Notes under the pieces: generated by a model
The model's input: the letters and a program-made list of their open reading frames with translations, nothing else
Databases searched by the model: none
What the model was told of the DNA's origin: nothing
DNA from: Oegoconia quadripuncta
Lineage: Eukaryota > Arthropoda > Insecta > Lepidoptera > Autostichidae
Direction of reading: 5' to 3'
Length of the DNA: 64,000 nucleotides
Assembly: GCA_949316235.1 (NCBI GenBank)
Contig: OX438751.1
Location: 5,170,413-5,234,412 of the forward strand
In this document: positions 32,650 to 43,650 of the stretch, piece after piece
Layout: the number at the start of each line of letters is the position of its first letter
Position numbering within the stretch: the stretch's first letter is position 1
Made by a program: the position numbers and the translations under genes

Positions 32650-32882
32650 TAAATAAATAATAAATAAATATTTCGGACACTTACAGAAATCATCTAGTGC
32701 CAAACTAAGCAAAGCTTGTGCTATAGATAACGGGTAAACATACATAAATGATTATATAAACATCCAAGACTCGGGAATAAATGTGCGTATTCATCACACA
32801 AACACTTACCCCTCGCGGGATTCGAACCCGCAACCGTTGGTTTCGCTGATAGGGTCACTATCCACTACACCAATCGGTCGTC
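32650..32882 (-). mobile_element. SINE-A, near full length
   Basis: The minus strand carries gacgaccgattggtgtagtgg (A box), ttgcgggttcgaatcccgcgagggg (B box), the body and an (ATT)n tail at 32650. Confidence 0.85.
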
Positions 32883-32939
32883 AATATGTGACGGGTTGTA
32901 AGATAGGAAGCAGTAACATTTCGAAAATAAAAAATATAT

Positions 32940-33225
32940 ACATACATATGCTCACGCCTGATTCTCGTTGGGGTAGGAAGAGACTATTGATTTCTACTTG
33001 CAAGGGTCCTGACATACTACTTTTGCTTCGTCCACTCTCATTAAATGCTTCATACACGCTCATCGAGTCGTGGTTAACCGCACCCGACCTTTTGTGAGTA
33101 CGTCAGTCACTTGATTGACGTATGTCCTTCTTGGTCGACCTTTACCGACCCTTTAATTTATGATATCGTTAATCTCCTTTCACTCATTGGATCTATATGC
33201 CCAAACCACCTTACAATATATATAC
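32940..33225 (-). pseudogene. LINE-alpha (subtype 2) C-terminus (remnant)
   Basis: The minus strand encodes a diverged VWAYRSNE block, then GRSRRTYVNQVTDVLTKGRV, then MRVDEAKVVCQDPCK and a stop. It ends tcaggcgtgagcatatgtatg. It is the uninterrupted sister of the copy at 26311-26935 and shows the sequence expected across that SINE insertion point. Confidence 0.75.
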
Positions 33226-33589
33226 ATAAGGAATAGTATGTTTTGTACTTATTTTGGACACAGTGTTTTAATAATTTCATAAGTATAACATGATAGATAC
33301 GTATACCGAAATTATTGTTTACCAAATCTACAAAATAAGAATATTACTTAAGAGGGTTTATTCTATCCAGTAGAGGCGCCATCATTGGATGAATTCAGAT
33401 TTGTTTTTAATTACAGAATAAATAAAAAAAATCGCTCCGACCTGCTCGAGACTATAAGTTAATTAATTATAAGTAATATCTAAATAGTTATGATAACGGT
33501 TATTTTCCAGAATTCACGAATATAAAAAGAGTCCGCATTTATCAATAATTTGAAATTTTTGAAAATTACCGTAAGCTATTTAGGTATAT
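33226..33589. other. Unrecognised spacer
   Basis: No supported feature. Confidence 0.4.
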
Positions 33590-33800
33590 TTTTTTTATAC
33601 ACAATGGGTTAGCACATGACCTCAATTACACCTGGTGTTAAGTGAAGATGAGGCCGAAGGTGGAAGCGTACTCACCCGGAAACCCTATCTTATTTGGGGA
33701 ACTGGCTGTCTTATCTTTGACAACTGGAACACAGCAATGCTATTACGATTGCTGTTTAGCGGCAGACTCAGATAAGATGGCGGTAGCTAGCCAGGCGCAC
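33590..33800 (-). mobile_element. SINE-C, 3' two-thirds
   Basis: atacacaatgggttagcacatgacctcaattacacctggtgttaagtgaagatgagg runs through to gatggcggtagctagccaggcg. The tRNA-like head is missing. Confidence 0.8.
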
Positions 33801-34494
33801 AAGTAAGTAGGGCACTAAATACCGAGTACTAAATATGTACCCCATATTGATTTATATTGTATGTAAAAAGAAAATTTATCCAACGTCACTGAACGGTATA
33901 AACCCTCTTAACTACCCGTCTAAATCTTAGCCCACCATTTTATAATTTTTCAATTGTCCGCGTCAAGTGATCACAGTATAATAAATAGCGATGACAGACG
34001 GACAGATACCAAGGTGATACCACAATGTGTTCCTTTTTGGGAGGAAATATTAATACTGTTATCATTATTTTATGATGTACATTACTTTAGCTTTAATTAC
34101 ATATCTTGGATAAAAATCCGAAAGATTACAATTCAACTTTTTGACTTACCAAAAGGAATGGGTTCCATTCTTGGAACATCTTCAATAAATTTCATTCTCA
34201 GTACTCGGTACGTCTTTAGACATGTAATTTTCTCACAATTAAATCTAGAACTTATTCTGGGAATACTTTACGACAATTTCAGTTATAATTAAATTTGTAA
34301 GCCGGTCGCTAACCGCTTCGCTTATTACAATATATTGACTAGAAAATCACTTCTGTCACACGACATAACAACACACGATGTTCAGAAACTATTTATCTAG
34401 TTGTTAGTGAAAATAGCCGACAAAGTTTGAGATTGCACAACTGTGGGTACAAAGTTAGGTTTCATGAAATAAAAGTCAGATCAACTACATTAAA
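33801..34494. other. Spacer with one unassigned frame
   Basis: The 33954-34292 (+, 112-codon) frame is the longest here. It starts in a weak context and shows no domain I recognise. Coding status is doubtful. Confidence 0.35.
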
Positions 34495-34763
34495 CAAATA
34501 AATAAATAACGTTGCACATACCTACACACAGCGCCGTCTAGTTCCACACTAAGCAACTCGGCGTATATTATGGATACCAGATAAACTACACAAATACATT
34601 TCCTATTGTAACTAAATACATATACTTATAAATGAAAAATATCCATAACTCGGGTACACATGTCTGTATTCATCATATACAAACATATACTCCTAGCGGG
34701 ATTCGAACCCGCGACCTTTTGGTATAGCAGTCAGAGTTTTTAACCACTACACCAAATAGGTCC
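34495..34763 (-). mobile_element. SINE-B, near full length
   Basis: Minus strand: A box tatttggtgtagtggttaaaaac, B box cgcgggttcgaatcccgctaggag, ccgagttatggatatttttc body and tagacggcgctgtgtg near the ATT tail. Confidence 0.85.
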
Positions 34764-34960
34764 TATATATGTACACACATGTCAACTCAACTGGAGGTGA
34801 AGACCTGGTAACCTGGAATACAGGATATTTATCCTAGTTCAGGAACCAGGCTTCAAGTTCTAACCGTTTCAATCTATAATGTTGATTGTATTTCTTTAAA
34901 ATGTAGCGAATGTGAACTTATGAAGTTAATAAATAAATGGTTACTTAGTTCTTTTTTTCG

Positions 34961-35075
34961 TTTTTTTATCCAGGACGCGTACGTACTTGACCTCAATCAC
35001 ACCTGATGTTAAGTGAAGATGAGGTCGAAGGTGGAAGCGTACTGACCCGGAAACCCCAACTGGGGTCTGGCTATC
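34961..35075 (-). mobile_element. SINE-C, 3' third
   Basis: gtacgtacttgacctcaatcacacctgatgttaagtgaagatgaggtcgaaggtggaagcgtactgacccggaaacccc is the SINE-C 3' region. It ends at ggctatctt. Confidence 0.75.
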
Positions 35076-35987
35076 TTTTTCTAATTACGCTCAAGCGCAG
35101 ATCTACGCTTGAGTAACATTCTGAAATACGGGCTTAGATGTGTAAGCAGAAGTGTAACTGATTGATAAATAAATGCTAATTATTATTTCCAGTAGATTTA
35201 CATTGACATTCAACAAATGATAATATAATGTATCAACTTCAAATAGATGCTTGAAGGTAGACGTTTCCCTCGCCAGTCAGTATGTCAAGATAAGTCACAC
35301 AGGACATTTCAGTAAAGCGACGCTAGTTAATAAAATTTGATATGTACAATTCGTCAACAATATATTTTTTAATATGTTAATCCTTTTTACAAGTACATAA
35401 TTTAGGCATCTCAATACCCACATTACCGTGAATAGGCGACATGTCAACTCCACACAGCCCCGCCCAAATTGTAAACAAGTGTTGTAGTCACAATAAACTA
35501 GTGATGTGTATTGAATCACCTGTTAAAATATGTAGCATTTCCCCTTTAAGGGTTGCTCAGGAACCTTTCTTATACGAAAGCAACAAATAAACTAAGAACT
35601 TTCATGTGTTTTTTTAACAGTTCTCGGAATATTTACACACGTAGCACTTGTAAATCCTTTGAAGTATCGACAAATAAAGAGACGAAAAGGGAAAGGTCAA
35701 AGGTGGGAACCTCTTGGAAGGGTTGAAATAAACTCTGTTTAACTCTTTTGTTTTCTACAGCGGGTAACTCTTGGCCGGTTTTTGGTTCAATATAAACATC
35801 TCCGTAGTAACGACTGTGCAGGTTTGATTCCCGACTGTCTACGTTTTAGTTGGTGGAACGACATTTTTAAACACTAGTCTGTCTAGCTAGCAGTATGTGT
35901 TCTAAATCCAACAGCAGTCATCCCGCAGAATAATAAGGACAAATATGTCCTGCTGTTTGAGAAAAGATAACCTCAATAGTTAAAAAA
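35076..35987. other. Spacer with a possible diverged SINE
   Basis: At about 35815-35915, tgtgcaggtttgattcccgactg, ttagttggtggaacgacatttttaaa and gtctagctagcag resemble a badly decayed SINE-C on the plus strand. The rest is unrecognised. Confidence 0.35.
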
Positions 35988-36283
35988 GAGCGTCGGTGGC
36001 TCAGCGGTTAAGACGCAGTCTCCCAATTTGAGAGGTCCGAGTGCGATTCCCAGACAGGCCATATAACAATGAGTTTTTTAATTTAATTACTTATGTACAG
36101 TTATCCGACTGCTCCTAAACGGCGAAGGAAAACATCGTGAGGAAACCTACAATGCCTGAGAAATAAAAATTCTATAATATGTGAAATCGAACTCGCGTTG
36201 GGCCAGCGTAGTGGACTATGGCCCATACTCCCTCATTATACGAGGGAAGGTCTATATCCCTGCAGTGGAATGTTTACGGGCTG
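35988..36283 (+). mobile_element. SINE-D, near full length
   Basis: It starts gagcgtcggtggctcagcggttaagacgcagtc. The B box reads gagtgcgattcccag. Then gttgggccagcgtagtggactatggccc and ctgcagtggaatgtttacgggctgat follow. Confidence 0.85.
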
Positions 36284-36314
36284 ATAGCAGAATAATTATT
36301 TATTATCTTTTTTT

Positions 36315-36424
36315 GGCCGACGCGACCGCGTCCGCAACTCTACAGTGCGCTCTAAGGCCCAAGTTGCTGACGCAGCCACAATGGCCGCCAAGGTAAAGTG
36401 GGACTGGCTGGCCATATCTGCCTA
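36315..36424 (+). pseudogene. LINE C-terminal fragment (RNxxxRSKxxVxD type)
   Basis: The frame reads GRRDRVRNSTVRSKAQVADA, then ATMAAKVKWDW. With a 1-bp deletion allowed it continues AGHIC. This is the conserved segment upstream of the GRPxxRWxDDL tail in RTE-like LINEs. It is cut off at the inverted repeat beginning at 36414. Confidence 0.6.
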
Positions 36425-36468
36425 TTTTTTCTTTGTAATGTATTTACAAAGAAAAAATAGGCAGATAT
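36414..36468. repeat. 25-bp perfect inverted repeat at a TE junction
   Basis: The arms 36414-36438 (atatctgcctattttttctttgtaa) and 36444-36468 are perfect inverted copies around a 5-bp loop. The left arm includes the last bases of the LINE fragment. The right arm abuts a truncated SINE-B, so the repeat marks a snap-back or template-switch junction. Confidence 0.8.
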
Positions 36469-36605
36469 AAATGAAAATATCCATAACTCGGGTATATACC
36501 CGTGTCCGTATTCATGATAAAAACATATGCCCCTAACAGGATTCGTACCCGCGACCTTTTAGTATAGCAGTCAGGGTTTCTAAGCACTACACCAAACTGA
36601 TCGTC
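36469..36605 (-). mobile_element. SINE-B, head and proximal body only
   Basis: It is present from gacgatcagtttggtgtagtgcttag (A box) through gtcgcgggtacgaatcctgttagggg (B box mutated) to ccgagttatggatattttcattta. The 3' half and tail are absent at the inverted-repeat junction. Confidence 0.8.
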
Positions 36606-36658
36606 AATACAAAGCCAAAGCCGCCGTCGCTCGCCGCCGTCTAGAGGAAAAGTCACAT

Positions 36659-36990
36659 ATTTTTTTAATGCACAACGGGTTACCACTTGACCTCAATCAC
36701 ACCTGATGTTAAATGAAGATGAGGCCGAAGGTGGAAGCGTACTAACCCGGAAAAACCTCATCCTATTTGGGGGACTGGCTATCTTATCTCTGACGACTGG
36801 AACATAACAATGCTATTAACATTGCTGTTGGCGGCAGATTTAGATAAGATGGTGGTTGGTGGTCAGGTAGACATTTAAAATGCCTTACCACCAACCAAAC
36901 CGAGTATTAAACATATATCCCGCTGGAGATCGAACCCGCGACCTCCGAATCTAAAACCTATGTTGTTTACATTGAGCCACGGAGGCGGTT
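36659..36990 (-). mobile_element. SINE-C, full length
   Basis: The minus strand runs from aaccgcctccgtggctcaatgtaaac (A-box region) and gtcgcgggttcgatctccagcggg (B box) through ggttggtggtaaggcattttaaatg and gataagatagccagtcccccaaat to acatcaggtgtgattgaggtcaagtggtaacccgttgtgcattaaaaaaa. It is one of the three intact copies used as a reference. Confidence 0.9.
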
Positions 36991-37944
36991 AATAAAGGCA
37001 AAAAAAAGGCGGTTTTCAAATTTAACTTACTTTTTGGGCTTCGATTCCCGTGTTGGCCCAACTACCTATAGCTACATACTCGCACTTGTCCCTTTTTATT
37101 GATACTACAATAACACAGACAAAGGCTTCAAACTTACAACCCCCTTTGTGTGGAGGGTTAATAAATAATTTAATGTTAGCAAGTCTAAATCTGTGCGCAA
37201 AGCTTTCACAACAAAGTCGTGACCTGAGGCGAACTTAAAACTAAATGGATAATGAATTACACAATTTGACCTTGCGTAAACCATTTATTCTCAACTCGGT
37301 TGCAGGTCCGTACACACTTACACCTTGAATGGGATTATCGTATGGTTCAAGTGATAAGAGAGTATAATCGCTCTTGAACTGTGTCCTCTGTAGTGATGAA
37401 ATATTACTTATAAAAAAACGCTGGTAAAATCCTGGAGTTACCGCGATTTTAGTACGACTAAGGTCGTCTAGGCCTATCACTATTTTATCACTAAACATCC
37501 CTATGTATAGCACACTACAATTAGCTTTTTTCCATATTCAAAATTGTGTGTCAGAGAGTTTCTTGCGTCGTTTCTGCTGACTATATACACATTACGAAGA
37601 GATAGTAATCAAGTCTCCAAATTCCGCCATGCAAAGCCCTAAGCCAAGGTTCGAGCCCTACGTGGGTACCCTTAGGCGTTGATTGCAACTACCTACTTTC
37701 GCCCTGTTGCATGCAGTCAGGGTGCGCTTCGTTTTACTATTAACTTTTTTAATCGTTAGACTTAGACCACACACATTCTACCTTGAAAGCAGCTAAGTCC
37801 GTCCCTGGCGGCAGGATTTGTGGACGAAAAACTTCGTCCATTAAGACTGGGTGGCCATCACTTTGTGTTCCGCTTTGTTTGTTTAGTTGGCTTATACAAG
37901 TACTTACACATGGCTTGAATATAACCAGAATATTATAAACATTA
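36991..37944. other. Unrecognised spacer
   Basis: The frames at 37050-37238, 37241-37513 and 37749-38090 have no motif that I recognise. gggcttcgattcccgtgttggcc (37037-37059) is a possible B-box-like scrap. Confidence 0.4.
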
Positions 37945-38165
37945 CTCGCTTTTCGCCCGCGGTTTCGCCTGCGTTGGAATAACTTTATCGCGCATATGTT
38001 TAATTTTTTTATCCCGCAAGGACTACTCACTTTATTGGGATAAATAATATCTTGTTTTAATCCAGGGTATATTCTAATACCAAACTTCATTCAAATCCAT
38101 TTAGCCGTTTCGCCGTGGTTGAATCACAAACAAACATTTAAACATCCAAACTTTTGCATTTATTA
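37945..38165 (+). mobile_element. CCGCGG-type dispersed repeat
   Basis: ctcgcttttcgcccgcggtttcgcctgcgttgg begins the copy, and ccatttagccgtttcgccgtggttgaatcacaaacaaac...aacttttgcatttatt ends it. Same family as 6860-7100. Confidence 0.7.
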
Positions 38166-38324
38166 AATTAGATTAGATTAATTAGATTAAGTGAGATTAT
38201 ACGATAAAGAAACACGGTCAAGTATGAGAAGGACTCTAGCCCTTAGGGTGCCTTACATAACATCACCATTCACAAACTTTTGAAGGCCCTTTTTCAACTC
38301 CGACGTAAAACGATAGGTATTATA

Positions 38325-38640
38325 TGTTTGACAAAGTAGTGACCAAGATTGAGAAAGGTATGCTGAGATGGTTGGACATGTGGAGTGGAGAGGAATATAC
38401 GAAGCGAATGTGGATGGTAGTGTTGGTAGGGGAAGACTACGGCGGACGTACCATGATCGGATCGGGGACGTCTAAAAAAAGTCCAAGTCAAGAGTAGGTA
38501 CTCTAAACCGACGAGCATTTATGAACAACCTTATGAGAGTGAATGAAGAAAAAGAGGTGTGTCTGGAGCAAGTGAAAGTCTGTGGTCTCTGCCTACCCCT
38601 ATGGGAAACAGGCGTGACATTATATATGTATGTTTGACGG
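38325..38640 (+). pseudogene. LINE-alpha C-terminus (remnant, internally deleted)
   Basis: It encodes DKVVTKIEKGMLRW, then a deletion (wggLDMWSGE) and [20 protein letters not shown], followed by [17 protein letters not shown] sequence out of frame. The 3' end agtctgtggtctctgcctacccctatgggaaacaggcgtgacatt is complete and defines the family terminus. Confidence 0.8.
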
Positions 38641-39664
38641 CGTTTGTGTGTGCGTGTGTGTCTTTAGCGGACGTATTTCAGTAATACGTGGGCCGATGTG
38701 AATGATTTGAATGTGGTTTTCTTTAAAAGACTAAACTAGAGGACAGATTCTTATAGTCATGTTGGATGAAAATCAATTAAGTATAAACCGTTTCGCAGAT
38801 TTTTAGCTTTTAACACTATCGTTAGGTCTAGATCTAACTGGCTGGACGATATAATCATTTGTTAGATAAATGTTTAATGTTGAATACTATGATTATCCCC
38901 TCGTGCCAAACGTCAGAATTATACGTATAGTAAATAGCCTATAGGTTTTGAAGACATGTGAGTACAATAGGACTTTTATTATGAAACTACGCTCGTAAAG
39001 CCCGTATCTTTTTATTGCATTATATCACAAACTTGAATTTTGAAGCAGCATAAACCTTAGTATTTGATATTAATTTCATCTTAATATCTAAATTTGCTAA
39101 ATAATTTTTTGACTCCGACTTTCAGTCACATCTCCTAAAACTTATCGATTAAAGATCGACTTCGTAAAAGTGGGTCTTCCTGCTAAAATTGCCGTCAAGG
39201 TTTTCAATCAACTATAAACATATATATAACAAAAACCAATCATCTACAAGAAGGCAATTTGGAAGTCAGAGTTTGTATGGCTGCTGTAAGTAAAGAAAAT
39301 GTAAGTAGGTAATCTAATCTCCGATATTGATTGAACATGCACCACAAAGTTTTCATAGAGTAAAATAATAACTAACTTTGTTTATCTTCTCCACAAAAAT
39401 AAGTAGGACCTATACTAGATTACCAACAGATTTTATTTGTGGAGCCTGTACCATAGTTTCATCTGTGCTACAGCCATGTGTGTCGGGATTGGGTTCCTGT
39501 ATGTTATGTTATGCGAAGTTGCTAATCAGGTGATTTTGTTTGACGTAAGCTGAGGTGATGATGCAGGCGGTGGACAGAAAATGAAACGGCAATGAAGTGA
39601 GTTGTTTTGACAATTTAAATCAGGAGTCATGTTTCAGAAAGATATAACAAAACTATATACTTGT
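38641..39664. other. Unrecognised spacer
   Basis: catgttggatgaaaatcaattaagtataaaccgtttcg (about 38758-38796) resembles the segment at 16055. No other feature. Confidence 0.4.
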
Positions 39665-39800
39665 GTTTTACAATACAATACAAATACACTTTATTGCACA
39701 ACAGATAAGAAAATACAGTTTCAGAAAGTGGTAAGAATAGAATGTACAATTTGGCGACCTTATCACTAAAAGCAATCTCTTCCAGGCAACCCTTGGGTAT
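39665..39800 (-). mobile_element. LINE-gamma-like 3' UTR
   Basis: caatacaatacaaatacactttattgcacaacagataag (minus-strand polyadenylation region AATAAAG) is followed by ggcgaccttatcactaaaagcaatctcttccaggcaacccttgggt, which matches the LINE-gamma tail pattern in reverse. Confidence 0.6.
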
Positions 39801-39844
39801 AAGGACAGTACATTTGAAATAGGTAGGTTGTGCGGTATTAAATA

Positions 39845-39955
39845 GGGATGCAGATATAAACGGTTTTATTGTTTTAGTTGTATTTTTCATATGTAAAATT
39901 TGTTATGTGTGTGTACCTACATGAATGCAAATAAATACTTATTTATCTATCTAGC
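39845..39955 (+). mobile_element. LINE 3' tail (tatcta type)
   Basis: ggttttattgttttagttgtatttttcatatgtaaaatttgttatgtgtgtgtacc...gcaaataaatacttatttatctatctagct is the plus-strand twin of 20385-20466. The two copies define the family's 3' end. Confidence 0.55.
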
Positions 39956-40098
39956 TAATAATGCAACATTCGAAAAGTGCCTTCACAATGTACAGACTAT
40001 TGCCTGTATACTGTTGTGTAACGCTCACCCTCTCACATAAACACATGCAGCAGGAAAACACTCCCGCAAGCCGAGCACCATATTACCGGCAACAATTC

Positions 40099-40102
40099 TT
40101 AA
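40099..40102. repeat. TTAA target site, left
   Basis: TTAA immediately precedes the terminal CCTTTAGCTGCCGACC of the element at 40103. Together with TTAA at 41449-41452 it is the TTAA duplication specific to piggyBac-superfamily transposition. Confidence 0.8.
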
Positions 40103-41448
40103 CCTTTAGCTGCCGACCTGGTTAAACGTAGCACTTACGCCGACGTGACGACTGAGAGACGTCAAAATTTAAGTACTGAAATAAATAGAGTATTTGCATG
40201 CTACATTTTTCTATTTTATACATTAAAAAGATTATTAATTGAGGTAAGTGAACTACAGGATTTCAAAAAAATACACGTTATTTTTCAGGTAAAATCAACA
40301 TTTATTCGAGAGATCACAATTATTTGGCACTAAATTTTAAGGAGTTACTTCAGTCTCATTTTTCTCTAAAATTAAGTAATAAACAACAAATGAACTTAAA
40401 ATATGTTATCTTCTATAAACAATTATCAAAATAAAACATAAATCTGACTTCTTAGTTAAAAAATAAAATAAATGACAGCACTTGAATATTTGGTACATTC
40501 ACTAAGTACTACGTTTGTAGTCACTGCATATTTGTTGAACGACTTGTTCGGGATGGTTCCGCCGATGCCCATATGTACTTATTCTTCCCGTAAAAATAAC
40601 GCGGCAGCTCTCCTGTTGATTCTTCATTTGGCTCCTGTTCTGTTCTAAGATCTTCACTACCCTGGTCATTTCGCGTCTCTACTTCGCTATACTGTTCCTC
40701 TCCGATCTCTCAAATTCTAGTCTCTGCTGCGCCATGCTGTTCCTCTCTAACCGTTGTCTCTTGTTCGCTCTGTTCTCTAATGTCCTGGCTTCTGTCAGCT
40801 CGTACTTCTCTTTCGTGTTCTTCATCTTCGTGATTAACGTTGATTTCTCCGTGGTAAACTTCCTCAACATGGGGATACGCGACCTCAACATCATCCTCAT
40901 CGGATTGTTCAGATTCCATGTTGTGATCGCTCTCTAAAATAAAATCAGGATCGCCTACATCGTCATCAAAATCACTACAGTTGTCACTCTCGTTCATGAG
41001 ATTTTCACATATCTCTTTATCTTTTAAACGCCTATTCTGTTTTCGCAGTTTCGGAGGCTTCTCGGGAACTGAACCGTCATCATTTGCAGGGGTTTCCCGT
41101 TTGCTGGACGTGATGTTTCTTCTTTTAGGCATTCTGCAATTAAAAGTATAATTTTAAAGCCGATGTGACGTCAATCAGACTCTATAAGCCAACACACGTG
41201 AACACCGATGTGACGATCAAGAGACGTACGAAATTTTGTACATAAACACCGTACTTACGTCTGTGAGACGTCGATCGCTTCGATACGGAGACGTGTGCAC
41301 TCGGCGCGGGCGCGGCGTCGACTGATGGCTTGCGACGCTGAGGGAGGAAGGTAGCGGGAGGGGCGAAGCCGAAGGTGACGTGATTTTAGAAATATTTCAA
41401 AATTAAAAGTTATTACGTCTGTGAGACGTATAGGTCGGTAGTTAAAGG
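40103..41448 (-). mobile_element. piggyBac-family transposon, internally deleted (1,346 bp)
   Basis: The termini are cctttagctgccgacct (left) and, inverted, cctttaactaccgacct (right), 15 of 17 matching, each beside TTAA. Subterminal DNA repeats acgtctgtgagacgt-like units (41237-41275 and 41413-41430; gactgagagacgtc at 40149), candidates for transposase binding sites. Inside lies only the N-terminal part of a transposase frame on the minus strand. Autonomous relatives are usually above 2 kb with a 550-650 aa transposase, so the catalytic core has been lost. Confidence 0.8.
40521..41132 (-). pseudogene. piggyBac-like transposase, N-terminal fragment
   Basis: The frame from ATG at 41130-41132 gives a basic N-terminus (MPKRRNITSSKRE), then an acidic stretch (SDFDDDVGDPDFILESD and DEDDVEV) typical of the disordered piggyBac N-terminus. 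One in-frame TGA occurs at 40710-40712 (CGA to TGA would explain it). The same frame continues to RYFYGKNKYIWASAEPS, which matches the KxxYxW-type motif just before the DDE domain. It then stops at 40521-40523. The three catalytic aspartates and the cysteine-rich C-terminus are absent, so it cannot transpose. The 73-codon frame 40679-40900 is a shadow. Confidence 0.75.
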
Positions 41449-41452
41449 TTAA
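41449..41452. repeat. TTAA target site, right
   Basis: It directly follows the right terminus ggtcggtagttaaagg and pairs with 40099-40102. Confidence 0.8.
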
Positions 41453-42701
41453 GTATTTCGCCTCTATACGAGGCATCATCAGGGAGCACCGCACTGATAG
41501 ATCTGTTCTGAAGGCATCTATCGACTGTGCATTGTGAGTGGAATAAGAACAAGGTATTTACAATTGTAGTAACTTACTTCTTGAAATTGCTAGTATACGC
41601 AAGCAATCATTATCATGTTAGCCACAGTACGTTCACTGCTGTCCACATGCCTCCACCATTGATTTCCAGAGCGACTCGATGCACCTTTGCACTTGCTGCT
41701 GCTTGGTCTACACCCCAGAACTTGAGTCCCAACGATAATCACTCCTAACCCGCGCTGTGTCCTGCCCAGTGCTACTTCTACTCATTAATCACCTGGGTGA
41801 TGTCAAAGACTTACGTTCGTCTAAGGATCTTCATTCCTGATTCGTAGAATACGCCTACGCCATAGCTTCTTTTGTGTCCATGCATAGCTTTCATATGAGT
41901 CCACCTTTAGTAAGTCACTATCAATTAACATCATAAGAAACAGCCTTAAGCCGATAGATGGACTTAATTCTCTACATTTCTCTACATATCTCAAGCGTCT
42001 GCTTACCCCAAGACTATGAATAATAATGAATTGATTTGTATGTTCCCAGACGAACAAATAATAGCTGCATAATTATTTGACGTTAAAACATATATAATGA
42101 TGTAAGCGAAAAGAAACCAGCAAGTAGATGATTGAATAAATACGAGTAGACACGAATGAGGGCCAATAGCGTCTTGTTACGCGGTTTAACTCTCTTTACA
42201 CGTAGGTGTAGTAAAAGCTTTGTTTTTAACAGTAGTAAGAAAGAAAAACAATTAAATAACACACGAGCAAAGGTCGCTCGCTACTAATAGCAGTAAATAT
42301 GTCTGAAGTCAGCTTTATTCTATTCAACCACGAGTGAAAATATTTAAAAATTCCCAACGGGACTTGCAGTATTGCGACTATGTTGGAATGCACAGCGCAG
42401 TACGTTTTAAACAAACTGAATGTTTATGTGCATATTTGTTTCGTTGATAACTTCAGATGCATTTCATTGCTGAACGTGGTTAGGTTTACAACTTACAAAA
42501 CATTGTTTAGAGGGTAGAAATACCTAGCAAGCATTACCTCTTTGTTTTCTTTAATAATAAATACATAATGTACAGCATAATCTAAAATTCTAATAAGAAA
42601 TCCTCACATAGATAACACGATCACAGTCCCCATACAAACTACTGAAATGCTACGTTATGTCCATTAGATTTTATTATTCATCCATTAACTTATTCGAATA
42701 A
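41453..42701. other. Spacer with a LINE-beta scrap
   Basis: At 41641-41720, gtccacatgcctccaccattgatttccagagcgactcgatgcacc resembles the reverse complement of the LINE-beta 3' end. The frames 41821-42057 and 42226-42414 are motif-free. Confidence 0.4.
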
Positions 42702-42896
42702 TAAATAAATAATAATAAATAAATATCCTTACACATACACACAGCGCCATCTAGTTCCACAGTAAGCAACTATATGCTTGTGTTGTGGATACCAGATAGT
42801 TGATAAACTACATAAATACATTTTTTTTGTAAATAAATACTTATTATAAATGAAAACATCCATAACTCGGGTACACATGTCCGTATTCATCACACA
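42702..42896 (-). mobile_element. SINE-B, tRNA head missing
   Basis: The tail and body are complete from the (ATT)n end through cagcgccatctagttccacag and ccgagttatggatgttttc to gaatacggacatgtg. It stops at tgtgtgatgaa, before the B box. Loss of the head end is the classic 5' truncation. Confidence 0.8.
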
Positions 42897-43238
42897 ATTC
42901 GTCAATTTTCTATAAAACTTTCGATTTTAAAAACATGACCCCAGAGTCAGAAACGTATCAGTGTAAATTAGTATGACTAAAAGGAGCCATGGAAGTCGCC
43001 ACAAAATTTAGGAATGGTGAGCAAGGGTTTTCTTCGGGCGCTGTAAGAAAAAAATCGAAAAAGGGAAACATAGGAAATCAGCTACGAATAATAATGAAAT
43101 CAGCTGTTACGAAAACTTCAAAGTTACTACTAAATAAATAGCAAGAAACCATTTTGCTTCGGTTGTTTTAAAAATATCATTGATGATTTTTGTTGAATTT
43201 TTTTAAGGACTATATAGTATTTTTCATACCAGCCCCCG
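42897..43238. other. Unrecognised spacer
   Basis: No supported feature. Confidence 0.4.
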
Positions 43239-43369
43239 TATCATGACATCGATTGTCGCGCGCGACGTAGGAGTGAGAGTGGGATAGTTATATATTTCAT
43301 TCAAGCGAATGAGCGGGACAAGTATTATCTCGCGCGATATAAACCTTAATCGCGCCTGTCATGCTACTA
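43239..43369. mobile_element. Possible MITE with CG-rich inverted ends
   Basis: gtatcatgaca (left) and tgtcatgctac (right) are inverted with one mismatch. Inside them lie tgtcgcgcgcgacg and tctcgcgcgata. The structure is weaker than that of 7197-7377 but of the same general type. Confidence 0.4.
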
Positions 43370-43479
43370 GTGGAGGTAATGATTGTTCAAACTTTAGACA
43401 ACAACAGTAAGAAATCTTATGAAACTTTTTCTTAAAAAATAATCTGGTTCTACATTTTTTCTTTTTATTTATTTATTTA

Positions 43480-43650
43480 TTTAGTTATTTAACACTTTAT
43501 TGTATATAAGCATACACGTCAAACAAAACAAAAAAACAGGAGAATATTAAAATATACAAAAGGCGAGCTTATCTCTATAAGAGATCTCTTTTATTTGCTA
43601 GCAACTCTGAAAAGATAGATAATCTACGGAATGTCCCTTGGTAGTTGTAA
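43480..43650 (-). mobile_element. LINE-gamma 3' UTR
   Basis: cactttattgtatataagcatacacg (antisense polyadenylation region) and acaaaaggcgagcttatctctataagagatctctttt mirror 6228-6350. The first ~20 bp is an ATTT repeat (tail). Confidence 0.65.
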
